64,000 bases of DNA from Paulinella micropora (taxonomy: Eukaryota; Cercozoa; Imbricatea; Euglyphida). Location: the NCBI GenBank assembly GCA_009731375.1, contig BJOX01000179.1, forward strand, positions 279,904 through 343,903, in the 5' to 3' direction. Below are positions 49,397 to 58,899 of this stretch, one piece after another. Numbering within the stretch: the stretch's first letter is position 1; each line of letters begins with the position of its first letter. The position numbers were made by a program, and so were the translations under genes. Below the pieces are notes generated by a model. The model searched no databases and was not told the DNA's origin. It was given only the letters and a program-made list of their open reading frames with translations.

Positions 49397-49801
49397 ATGC
49401 CGTCTCCCGAAGCAAGCAGACAAAACTGGGGTAAAGCAGTTGATGGAATTAAGCAAAAAGCGAAGCAAAGAAAAATGGAACATGCCAAAAAGGTTTTGGA
49501 ACAATACAGAAATGCAGTCAAAAGTGAAGATGAGGATATGGAGCGGAAAATAGCAGAGATAGAAAATAAAAATGATGCTAGCGATATCGTGAATGGAAAA
49601 GATCAAGATGACACACCCGACGAGAGCGAGAGTGAAGATGAATGTGATTTTACAGATATCATTGCCGAAAAGATGGCTAAAATGAAAATAAAAAGAGCAA
49701 AGGTAGAAACTAAGAGAACAAAGAAAAGTAAGAAACCAGAGCCCGAGAGTGAAGAAAGTGAAAGCGAGAGTAGCGAAGAAGAAGAGGAACCAAAGCCATA
49801 A
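49397..49801 (+). CDS. PLV acidic protein, 134 aa
   Basis: ATG 49397 (MPSPEASRQNWGKAVDG). A basic helical N-terminus is followed by alternating acidic (SESEDECDFTD, EESESESSEEEEEP) and basic stretches (KIKRAKVETKRTKKSKK). Probably intrinsically disordered. It is transcribed away from the fibre gene. Function unknown. Confidence 0.5.
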   Translation: MPSPEASRQNWGKAVDGIKQKAKQRKMEHAKKVLEQYRNAVKSEDEDMERKIAEIENKNDASDIVNGKDQDDTPDESESEDECDFTDIIAEKMAKMKIKRAKVETKRTKKSKKPEPESEESESESSEEEEEPKP

Positions 49802-49919
49802 AAGGGGAGAGGTAAAAAATCAAACATATCTGTTAATGTTTACAATCAATCAGAGAAGTCAAGCAAAAAAGAAAAAATAACGATGATGTTTCACGAATGT
49901 TTTTGAAATTTTAAAATCA

Positions 49920-50192
49920 CTAAAGGAAATGATATGAGTAAAAATTACTATATTCTGGATTATTATAAGTTAATTCTCCTTTTATATTTCTTATTGCTTT
50001 TGCTCTTGCTTTATAGTTTTTTCGTCTATCTTTGTTTTTGTGGTCAAGATGCGAATATAGTCCTATGCGGTCTTTATAATGTTCATATCTTGTATCACCG
50101 AAATGAATTGACTTACCCTTTGGAGTAATGACTTTATATTTTTTGTTTTTTACATTTAATTTTTTGAATAGTAGTTTTTTTAAAGATGACAT
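49920..50192 (-). CDS. PLV small basic protein of a virus-typical family
   Basis: ATG 50192 (MSSLKKLLFKKLNVKNKK), 90 residues. The core HFGDTRYEHYKDRIGLYSHLDHKNKDRRKNYKAR has the pattern (GD...Y.D......H.D..RR..Y..R) of a small conserved family spread in NCLDVs and PLVs, of unknown function. I recall the pattern but cannot name the family with certainty. It is divergent with the integrase; start codons are 14 bp apart. Confidence 0.5.
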   Translation of the reverse strand: MSSLKKLLFKKLNVKNKKYKVITPKGKSIHFGDTRYEHYKDRIGLYSHLDHKNKDRRKNYKARAKAIRNIKGELTYNNPEYSNFYSYHFL

Positions 50193-50206
50193 ACTATATA
50201 TATATA
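50193..50206. promoter_or_regulatory. Shared TATA-like divergent spacer
   Basis: ACTATATATATATA between the start codons of the small basic protein and the integrase. The two genes must share or overlap their promoters; the TATA-like repeat is the only candidate element. Confidence 0.35.
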
Positions 50207-51253
50207 ATGCCAGATTTGGACCATAAACATACAATTATTAATAGACAGAATGCTGATACTCAATTAGAAGACATACCAAAAGGAGAAGAAGTAGTTAGAA
50301 CAAAAGAAAAAGAGGCCCTTGAAATTCGTCAACAGAAAAAGAACCCGAAAATATGGAACACTATATGGGCGGACAATCCTGTAGACCAAGTTTTCTTAGA
50401 TTTGGCGGATATGAGTAAGATGAAAGATAAGAAAGGAAATAAGGGATATGCTTGGATGTTAGTTTGGATAGATTGTCATTCAAGATATTTAATAATCATT
50501 CCATTAAAAAATAAAACAGCAAAAGAAGTCTATTATGCTTTGAAATCTATACCTTATAAACCGAAATCGATTACAACCGACAGCAGAGGAGAATATAAGG
50601 GTGCTACTATATACCTTAAAAACCGAAATCGATTACAACCGACAGCAGAGGATTATTTTATTCAAAATGGTATTAAGCACGATGTGGTTGAAGTAGGCGA
50701 CCATAGGGCCTTAGCGATTGTGGACAGAGTTATAAGGAGTATTAGAAGATGGTTGGATTTATTATTCGAAACTAATAGAAATTTTGACTGGGTAAGCTAC
50801 ATTCAAGACTTGGTTAATGCTTATAATCATAAAGTTCATAGGGGAATTCAAGCACGACCTGTCGATGTCTTTGCTAGAAGAGATAAAAATAAACAGACTA
50901 TTACTCGTGATTATTTAATTGAAGAATTTGAAGTAGGCGATACAGTCAGAAAGGAAAACAAACGAAATGTTTTCTCCAAGGGTGGGAAGACTTTCAGTAA
51001 AATTATTTACAAAGTCAAAGGTCGTTCCGGATTTAAGTTAATATTAAGTAATGACGAGTTGGTAAGTCCAAGAGATTTATTGAAGACAGATTTTATTAAA
51101 CCGATTGATGACGAAAAAGATATAAAGGAGCAGACAAAAAAAATAACAAAAGAGAAAAAAACAAAAGAGTTGCTAAAGAGAGAAGAAATAGAAACAGAAA
51201 ATATTAGAACTAGCAAGAGGGAGCGGAAGGCGAAAGTAATACTTGACCTGTGA
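50207..51253 (+). CDS. Retroviral-type integrase of PLV (rve)
   Basis: ATG 50207 (MPDLDHKH) is preferred to the in-frame ATG at 50186, which lies in the other gene's start. 348 residues. Catalytic core: QVFLDLADM (first D), SITTDSRGEY (second D), then HRALAIVDRVIRSIRRW, where the third acid is Asp instead of the usual Glu. A chromodomain-free C-terminus with basic VRKENKRNVFSKGGK-type segment (SH3-like) and a long Lys/Glu tail follow. Polintons and PLVs use this enzyme to integrate into host DNA. A local duplication separates the second and third acid (50549-50652). Confidence 0.75.
   Translation: MPDLDHKHTIINRQNADTQLEDIPKGEEVVRTKEKEALEIRQQKKNPKIWNTIWADNPVDQVFLDLADMSKMKDKKGNKGYAWMLVWIDCHSRYLIIIPLKNKTAKEVYYALKSIPYKPKSITTDSRGEYKGATIYLKNRNRLQPTAEDYFIQNGIKHDVVEVGDHRALAIVDRVIRSIRRWLDLLFETNRNFDWVSYIQDLVNAYNHKVHRGIQARPVDVFARRDKNKQTITRDYLIEEFEVGDTVRKENKRNVFSKGGKTFSKIIYKVKGRSGFKLILSNDELVSPRDLLKTDFIKPIDDEKDIKEQTKKITKEKKTKELLKREEIETENIRTSKRERKAKVILDL
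50549..50652. repeat. Local duplication inside integrase core
   Basis: About 42 bases (ATACCTTATAAACCGAAATC... and ATACCTTAAAAACCGAAATC...) occur twice with an offset of 62. The second copy is read in another frame (YLKNRNRLQPTAED), but the downstream frame stays open. The catalytic spacing is therefore unusual. Confidence 0.7.
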
Positions 51254-51477
51254 TGCGGGACTTAAAAAGATATTTAAATAAAAAGAATGAATATCTTTCT
51301 AAGCCCAGCTCAGTTTCCTTTGATGAAAAAATACCACAAATAAACACCACATTAATAAAATAATGACAAAAATAAATTAATATGGTATCTATTCGTTTAG
51401 TGGCGGTGTTTAAACACGACCCTGTAGGCGGTCTTGATAGACAGACCGAAGAAATTAGCGATGGTATCAATGTTGTC
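51254..51477 (-). other. Possible HTH fragment after integrase
   Basis: On the minus strand, directly after a stop at 51478, the same frame reads DTIANFFGLSIKTAYRVVF, a helix-turn-helix-like segment as found at the start of transposases. It may belong to the gene at 51478-51916 if the TGA is an error, or be a transposase remnant. The plus-strand ORF opposite to it (51381-51551) is judged a shadow. Confidence 0.25.
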
Positions 51478-51916
51478 TCAGAGCCGAAACAGTTTCAACG
51501 TACCGTCCATGAAATCGACAACGAATACGTCAGGTACTTGCTCCTTTCTTAATTCTGACTTGAATCTATTCAATTTTACGACGGGCATTCCCTCATTGGC
51601 ATGGCTAAAAAGAAAAGCAGTTCCGTTCTTTTTGTCTACCTGAACTCAGTAATTAGTATTGCTTACTATCGGTTGGATCTTCCTATCTATGTCAGGAACT
51701 TTGATTGGCGAAACTCTGTTACCGCCTAATTCGGATGGAATCCCCCCCGCAACTATGTGTCCAATAAACAAATCCTCTAGATTTTCCTCCAAAGTCTGTA
51801 AAAATTATATGTGACAAAAAAGAAACAAACAACAAACATACCTTCACTTCTGGGTCTTCGGGTTCCTCGGGCTCAGAACGGATATCTTCTTCAGCCTGCG
51901 GTACATCGTCAGCCAT
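51478..51916 (-). CDS. Small spliced gene, unrecognised
   Basis: Exon 1 is 51916-51842 (MADDVPQAEEDIRSEPEEPE, 25 codons). A 46-nt intron (51841-51796) has GTATGT donor and TTTACAG acceptor, phase 0. Exon 2 reads TLEENLEDLFIGHIVAGGIP...DRKIQPI. An in-frame TGA then follows at 51646-51648, but it lies within a 27-nt stretch that itself has GTAAGC, CTAAT and TTCAG (51666-51640); removal keeps the frame and leads on to KKNGTAFLFSHANEGMPVVKL...FMDGTLKLFRL, stop 51478. The first intron is convincing; the second is very small and speculative. Product about 118 residues if both are removed. Confidence 0.4.
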
Positions 51917-52182
51917 ACCTACAGAAAAACAACAGGGGTTAGGTCTTTTGGTCTTGATTGCTTCGAGAATTCTGAAAAAGTCTCAGACTGACAAAAAGCA
52001 CAAGGTAAAAACTCTTCTACACAATGGGCTAAATTTTTGACTGTGAGAATTTCTGGACGATTTGAAGTGCTGAAAAAAAAAGGAAAAGTAACAAGCCACC
52101 TAGGCGTTATCGCTAAAATTACACTGTCCAAGTTTTTGTACTGGATAACTTTTCTCTTTTTACAAGACAAAGTGCGAACAAG

Positions 52183-52519
52183 GATGAGTGATGACGACAA
52201 CAGAAGCGAGAGTGATGAAGACTATGCTGAACGAGAAAGTCCAAATAAGTGGCTAGAGAAATTAAAAGATAAAAATCGTGCTTGACTAATTTTATATAAA
52301 TCAAAAAGTGAAATAAGAATTGACAATATTCGGAGCAAAAAGGAGCAAAAAGAACAAGAATTATTGGAATTAGATAAACAAGAAAAAGCAGAACAAAATA
52401 AATTTTATGCTATTGAGGAATTACTAAATAAGAAAAAAGAAGAAATAGACAGAAAAGAACGAATTGAACAAATGAAAAGGGAGGAGAAAAGAGAAGAAGA
52501 AAAGGAAGAGACAACTTAA
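52183..52519 (+). pseudogene. Charged coiled-coil ORF with one stop
   Basis: ATG 52183 reads MSDDDNRSESDEDYAERESP to a TGA at 52282, then the same frame continues as a Lys/Glu coiled coil (SKKEQKEQELLELDKQEKAEQ) to a TAA at 52517. AT-rich like the PLV genes. Possibly a degraded PLV gene. A further short ORF (MGVEEELTARKMIRNGKTHY) lies at 52557-52652. Confidence 0.3.
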
Positions 52520-52652
52520 GTTATTTGAGAATTTGCTAAGTGCAGAAAATCAACAATGGGAGTAGAGGAAGAATTGACTGCTCGTAAAATGATAAGGAAT
52601 GGAAAAACACATTATGAAATAATTCAATTGTATGAACAGTACAAAAGATGAA

Positions 52653-53080
52653 GAATTGTATAAAAGAAGTTCTATTTACTGACTTCTTTAGTACATAGGA
52701 ATATAAACTAGTATGTTTACAGAAAAAACAAAACAAAATTAGGCAAAAGCCCTCTTCATTTCAAAATTATTTTATTTACCATACTTCTTTGTGTGGTAGG
52801 TGGTGTGGAGTTGGTGTTGCTAAAAAGGAAGATGAAAAATATAACTTTAATGATAACTGTTGATTGTATCATGGGAGTTGGTGCGACTTATTAGGTAGCT
52901 TTATTTACTTCTTTTTGATTGTTTGTATTTACTATCAATAGGAAGGCACAAATAAACCAAACGAAGTCTGAAATTTTACAAAAATTCACGATGAGTTTTG
53001 GGTTATCATCTACTACTGAGGAGTATGTATTAAAAAATATTATGCATATCGATACGAAAACGATATCGCATTGCCAACAT
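52653..53080. other. AT-rich, no supported gene
   Basis: Non-coding AT-rich DNA between the coiled-coil ORFs and the palindrome cluster. I see no gene, RNA or repeat here. Confidence 0.5.
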
Positions 53081-53236
53081 TCATGCATGCATTAAAATTT
53101 TAATGCACGATGCATAAAAAATTTAACGCATGCATTAAAAATGTTTAATGCATTCATTAAAAATTTTTATTGCATGCATTAAAATAATTTTAATGCACTA
53201 GATGCATACATTAAAATTTTTTAATGCATGCTTTAA
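53081..53236. repeat. Palindrome cluster TGCATGCATTAA
   Basis: At least six variants of the palindromic core ATGCATGCATTAAAA in both orientations (TCATGCATGCATTAAAATTT, CGCATGCATTAAAAA, TTGCATGCATTAAAAT, TTTAATGCATGC). The whole stretch can fold on itself. It may be a transposon end, a replication origin or a short satellite. Confidence 0.7.
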
Positions 53237-54015
53237 ACTCTAAACGGGCTCATAGTGACTCTCTCGAGTTCAAATCGACCAAACACCCGCCCCCAACTCG
53301 GGCGAGCAGAAATTGTGGCACAGCACACTCGAACAATACATCGCAAACGACAGCACAAACTCCGCACAGACGAATTTAAGTCGACCTAACGCTAGTAACG
53401 TTTAACCCGACCCCAGCCCCCCCTTTTGAAAAACTCCAAGTCCGTCCTCGATACGGCCGAGACTTGATTTCGACCGAATCATTACCGAATCATACTCTAT
53501 ATGGGAAAAACACGGAAATTGAACAGTGGCAATCAAGTTAACAAAAAAAAGAACCAACCTCCAAAAAGTCCTTTTGGTTTTTATGGTTTGTCAACAAGTG
53601 TTTTCCTGTGCATCCCTTATTTTTCTAATTTTCGGATGACAATATTTGTGTCAGCACAACTCTGTCAACTGTGGTAGTCTAGTTAGGGTTGTCATAAAAC
53701 TAGGTGTGTAGTTCACCAAGTAGGAGCTCCCTCTGTCATTGAGAGCTGGACTGTATCTGCATGAAAGAGCTCGAGAATGACTTGGAATCTTATCTCTTGA
53801 ATTTCTCGACAATAACTCTCAAAACTTCTCGGATTTTTCTGTGTTTCTTGTTGTTGGGTCCTTTTTCGGGTATGTTTTGTCTTTAACAAGCTGCTATGCT
53901 GTGTTGTTGGCGTGCCTATCTGGCCTCAAAGTACTGTATCGTTTCTTTACTTGACACCTACCTTCTTGATATATTACTTATATTTATATAAATCTGTTAG
54001 CCGTTCATTGTGTTT

Positions 54016-54057
<42 letters not shown>

Positions 54058-54063
54058 TTTTAA
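53237..54063. other. Unannotated DNA ending in poly-T and a gap
   Basis: Mixed-composition DNA with no credible ORF. It ends in a T-run of about 33 bases and a 10-N gap (54064-54073). Confidence 0.5.
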
Positions 54064-54073
54064 NNNNNNNNNN

Positions 54074-54990
54074 ATAGGAGAAGAAAGATGAAATAAAGTT
54101 TTTTTCACAGTAAGCAAGGTTTAATGAGAAAAAGAAAAAGAAAAAAATTAAGAGCCTAATTCAAATGAATTATGGATCCAACGATCAACAGTACAAGCTC
54201 GTAAGGAAGTCTGGAACCGACGTTCAACAGAATGCTCCTGGAAGGAATAAAAAGGAGAGAGGAAAGAGAGAGAAGAAGAAATAGAGTGAAATAGAGATAA
54301 AGAAAGAGAGAAGAAAAAAAAAACAAGAAAAAGAGAAACAAGAGGTAGAGCAGGAAAACAACCAAAAGAAAAAGATAACAAAAACAGCAAAACATAAAAA
54401 ACAACAACACAAAAAGGCGACAGATACAATGAACAACGTACACAACAAACACAAGAAAAAAAAACCAACAAAAACAAGAAACAAAGTAAAACAAAACAGA
54501 GCAAAATAAAAGGACAACAAACACAGCAATAAAACACAAACAACCACACACAACACCAGAGAGGGGCAAGGGAGAAGAAACTGAACTATAAGGTAAGAGC
54601 GGAAGGAGCAAGCAGAGTTAAGGCATAATCAACATGGGCGCAAGTGAGATCAATTGACAGTCAGTGAGGCAGCTCTTAAGGAAACTGCAGCACCTAACGC
54701 AACTCACTCGCACCCAGAGGCTATCGTAGCCAGGGGGGTGGAGCACAGAGCGTAGTAAGGCTCGACGTGGCGATTGCTCGCGACGCGATTATGCCGAGTG
54801 CTGCAATATCCGTAAGGGCCAGCCCAAGCCTGGCAACCTCACAAACATGCAGCACCAAGCTAATCGAGCCAAACCACTCTGCGCCCCACCCTCCTCATAG
54901 TCCAGAAGAAACTCCGCAGGCCAACACCTGATAGCATAAACCTAAACTGCACAATAGCATAACGAGACCAAACAGGGGGCAGCAAGAGAG
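54074..54990. repeat. Interspersed repeat unit, copy 1
   Basis: Begins near CACAGTAAGCAAGGTTTAATG (54108), goes through purine-rich sequence and a GC-richer segment (about 54600-54950: ATCAACATGGGCGCAAGTG, GGCTCGACGTGGCGATTGC) and ends in a GA microsatellite. The whole unit returns at 55608-56490. The reverse-strand ORFs in it are low complexity, and no tRNA or known small RNA was recognised. Confidence 0.7.
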
Positions 54991-54997
54991 AAGAACG

Positions 54998-55036
54998 GAA
55001 ACAGAGAGAGAGAGAGAGAGAGAAAGATTGAGAGAA

Positions 55037-55093
<57 letters not shown>

Positions 55094-55127
55094 AAGAGAG
55101 AAAGAGAGCGAGAGAAAGAGAGAAAGA

Positions 55128-55135
<8 letters not shown>
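54998..55135. repeat. GA microsatellite
   Basis: Imperfect GA repeat with AAAG interruptions, followed by a T-run and a 10-N gap (55175-55184). Confidence 0.9.
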
Positions 55136-55173
<38 letters not shown>

Positions 55174-55184
55174 ANNNNNNNNNN

Positions 55185-55604
55185 TGTAAAACAGGAGAAG
55201 AAAGATGAAAGAATTTTTTTTTCACATTAAGCACGGTTTAATGAGAAAAAGAAAAAGAAAAAAAATTAAGAGTCTTATTATTTTTTTTTTCACAGTAAGC
55301 AAGGTTTAATGAGAAAAAGAAAGAGAAAAAAATTAAGAGCCTAATTCAAATGAATTCTGGATCCAACGATCAATAGTACAAGCTCATAAGGAAGTCTGGA
55401 ACCGACGTTCAACAGAATGCTCCTGGAAGGAATAAAAAGGAGAGAGGAAAGAGAGAGAAGAAGAAAGAGAGAGAAATAGAGATAAGGAAAGAGAGAAGAA
55501 AAAAAGGAAAAGAGAAACAGAGATAGAGCAGGAAAACAACCAAAAAGAAAAAGATAACAAAAACAGCAAAACATAAAACACATAAAAAGGCTTTTTTTTT
55601 TTTT
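55185..55604. repeat. Truncated copies of the interspersed repeat
   Basis: Two partial copies of the start of the unit (from about 55223 and about 55290), each starting with a T-run and CACA(T/G)TAAGCA, the second extending to CATAAAACACATAAAAAGG. Tandem nested arrangement suggests poly-T-primed or slippage-based duplication, or mis-assembly. Confidence 0.65.
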
Positions 55605-56490
55605 TTTTTTCACAGTAAGCAAGGTTTAATGAGAAAAAGAAAAAGAAAAAATAAGAGCCTAATTCAAATGAATTATGGATCCAACGATCAACAGTACAAG
55701 CTCGTAAGGAAGTCTGGAACCGACGTTCAACAGAAAGCTCCTGGAAAGAATAAAAAGGAGAGAGGAAAGAGAGAGAAAAAGAAAGAGAGAGAAACAGAGA
55801 TAGAGAAAGAGAGAAGAAAAAAACCAACTAGGAAAAGAGAAACAGAGGTAGAGCAGGAAAACATACAAAAAGCAAAAAAATAACAAGATAAGCAAAACAT
55901 AATAGACAAAAACACAAAAAAGGCGACAGATACATAGACAACGGAAACAAAAAACACAAGAAAAAAAACAACAAACACAAGAAACAAAGTAAAACAAAAC
56001 AGAGCAAAATAAAAGGACAACAAACACAGCAATAAAACACAAACAACCACACACAACACCAGAGAGGGGCAAGGGAGAAGAAACTGTACTACAAGGTAAG
56101 AGCGGAAGGAGCAAGCAGAGTTAAGGCATAATCAACATGGGCGCAAGTGAGATCAATTGACAGTCAGTGAGGCAGCTCTTAAGGAAACTGCAGCACCTAA
56201 CGCAACTCACTCGCACCCAGAGGCCATCGTAGCCAGGGGGGTGGAGCACAGAGCGTAGTAAGGCTCGACGTGGCGATTGCTCGCGACGCGATTATGCCGA
56301 GTGCTGCAATATCCGTAAGGGCCAGCCCAAGCCTGGCAACCTCACAAACATGCAGCACCAAGCTAATCGAGCCAAACCACTCTGCATCCCACCCTCCTCA
56401 TAGTCCAGAAGAAACTCCGCAAGCCAACACCTAAAAACATAAACCAAAACCGCGCAAAAGCAAAAAGAGAACAGACAGGAAGCAGCAAGA
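55605..56490. repeat. Interspersed repeat unit, copy 2
   Basis: About 95 percent identical to copy 1 by eye, with the same order of segments; small differences such as AATGCTCCTGGAAGG against AAAGCTCCTGGAAAG. Ends again in a GA microsatellite. Confidence 0.7.
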
Positions 56491-56507
56491 GAGAAGAACA
56501 GAAGCAG

Positions 56508-56508
56508 A

Positions 56509-56560
<52 letters not shown>

Positions 56561-56587
56561 TAGAGAGAGAAAGAGCGAAAGAGAGAA

Positions 56588-56625
<38 letters not shown>

Positions 56626-56629
56626 GGGG

Positions 56630-56665
<36 letters not shown>

Positions 56666-56667
56666 AA

Positions 56668-56725
<58 letters not shown>

Positions 56726-56770
56726 ACGAGAGAGAGAGAGAGAGAGGAATATATATATATATATATATAT
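56508..56770. repeat. GA and TA microsatellites
   Basis: About 240 bp of imperfect GA repeat followed by a short TA repeat. Confidence 0.9.
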
Positions 56771-57019
56771 TAAACCTTGCGTACAGCGAAAAAATATGAG
56801 GAGAAAAGGAGAAAACCCAAGAGAAAGGAGAAGAAAGAGACGAACTTCCTTGTCATTTCATAAGCGGCGAACAGTGAGAGACTCGGGCCGACGAAACAAA
56901 AAGACCCCCTACCCACTAAACGAAAAAAGACCCCTGTAAAAACTCCAGGAAGAGAAAAATAGGGTCTAAAAAGAAAAATGCAGTTAAGCACGAACGCCAA
57001 AGGGGCTAAACGTATGCCC

Positions 57020-57055
<36 letters not shown>

Positions 57056-57355
57056 AAGAAAAAAAAGGATAACAAAGTGTATGTGAGGATTTTTTTTTTT
57101 TTTTATTATTTTTTTTTTATTTTTTTTTTTTAGCCATATGCCATGAAGCGTCAGAGGGTTGGGATTTTTTTTTTTCCAATAAAGCCCTTTTTTATAAGAA
57201 GCAAAAAGCAGCAGCAAGATATGGAGCTAACCGCCGATTTTTCTATTACTTATTGCGTTTGTAGCATCTATGCGTCCTATACATCTGCTCTTTTACCTAT
57301 CTACCTACCTACGAACCTACCTACCTACCTACCTGTTCAATTCCTACCTACCTCA
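56771..57355. other. No supported gene; T-runs and GA repeat
   Basis: Contains a short GA repeat (57024-57052) and T-runs (57090-57131). ORFs are low complexity. Nothing else seen. Confidence 0.5.
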
Positions 57356-57532
57356 CAAGTACTCTCACACACACATACAAACATACATACACATCCATAC
57401 ATACATACATACCCATACATAATAACTTACATAAATAAATAAATAAATACATACAGACTTGCATACATACATACATACATACATACATACATACATACAT
57501 ACATAATGTACATACATGCATACATACATACA

Positions 57533-57566
<34 letters not shown>

Positions 57567-57605
57567 CATGCATACATGCATACATACATACATACATACA
57601 TACAT
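57296..57605. repeat. CTAC and CATA tetranucleotide repeats
   Basis: CCTA units at 57296-57352 turn into a long imperfect CATA repeat (about 57365-57604). Confidence 0.9.
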
Positions 57606-57653
57606 TCTTCTTCTTCTTCTTCTGATTCTTCTTCTTCTTCTTCTTCTTCTTCT

Positions 57654-57700
<47 letters not shown>

Positions 57701-57794
57701 TTCTTCTTCTTCTTCTTCTTCTTCTTCTCCTCCTCCTCCTCCTCCTCCTCCTCCTCCTNNNNNNNNNNNNCTCCTCCTCCTCCTCCTCCTCCTC

Positions 57795-57863
<69 letters not shown>

Positions 57864-57966
57864 CGTAGTAGTCGTAGTAGTCGTAGCACCGTAGCAGTGG
57901 TAGCAGTAGTGGCAACGCTACCACCACCAATAGCTCTACTAACACTCCTATAGATGCTCCCGCTTG

Positions 57967-58011
<45 letters not shown>

Positions 58012-58379
58012 AGCTACCACTGCCGATACTAATAGAAGTGAACTGCCTCTGCTGCTTACTGCTTCTACCCTGAATTTAACTACAGATTTTACAAGTCGGT
58101 CTCAGTATTCTTCTTCTTCTTCTTCTTCTTCTTCTTCTTCTTCTTCTTCTTCTCCTCCTCCTCCTCCTCCTCCTCCTCCTTCTCCTCCTCCTTCTTCTTC
58201 TTCTTCTTCTTCTTCTTCTTCTTCTTCTTTTCTTTTTTTCTTTTTTCTTTGTTCTTTTTTCTTTTTCTTTTTTCTTTTTATTTTTTTTCTTCTTCTTCTT
58301 CTTCTTTTTTTTTCTTTTTTTCTTTTTTTCTTTTTTTTCTTTTTCTTCTTTTTCATCATCATCATCATCATCTTCTTCT

Positions 58380-58426
<47 letters not shown>

Positions 58427-58463
58427 TTCTTCTTCTTCTTCTTCTTCTTCTTCTTCTTCTTCT

Positions 58464-58495
<32 letters not shown>

Positions 58496-58570
58496 CTCGT
58501 CTTCCTCGTCTTCCTCGTCTTCCTCGTCTTCCTCGTCTTCTTCTTCTTCTTCTTCTTCTTCTTCTTCTTT
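57606..58570. repeat. Trinucleotide microsatellite field
   Basis: Successive blocks of TTC, TCC (with a 12-N gap at 57759-57770), CT, AGT, TAC, again TTC and TCC, T-rich, ATC and TTC/CTC repeats. Short unique islands occur at 57890-57965 and 58020-58105. ORFs through this field encode only homopolymers. Confidence 0.9.
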
Positions 58571-58583
58571 CACAGAGAGAAAA

Positions 58584-58589
58584 TAGGCC

Positions 58590-58626
<37 letters not shown>

Positions 58627-58629
58627 GGG

Positions 58630-58677
<48 letters not shown>

Positions 58678-58686
58678 GAGAGAGAT

Positions 58687-58742
<56 letters not shown>

Positions 58743-58774
58743 TCAGAGAGAGTCAGAGAGAGTCAGAGAGAGTC

Positions 58775-58830
<56 letters not shown>
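58584..58830. repeat. GA and GATA microsatellites
   Basis: GA repeat, about eleven GATA units (58632-58675), then GA with AGTC interruptions, directly upstream of the secreted-protein gene. Confidence 0.9.
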
Positions 58831-58831
<1 letters not shown>

Positions 58832-58899
58832 ATATGTGTATTTTATCATTTCACCGACGGGCAAGATTGACTTATTGATATCCTTTTGCAGAGGTCATC

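Noticed and set aside
51381-51551. 57-aa plus-strand ORF MVSIRLVAVFKHD
   Set aside because: Opposite to the minus-strand spliced gene and HTH-like segment, with no family resemblance of its own.
54148-56114. Long minus-strand ORFs rich in Phe/Leu/Cys/Val that look like membrane proteins
   Set aside because: They are translations of purine-rich low-complexity repeat DNA and are present in each repeat copy in several frames.
57427-58644. Poly-Ser, poly-Glu, poly-Lys and Tyr/Met/Cys ORFs
   Set aside because: Translations of microsatellites.
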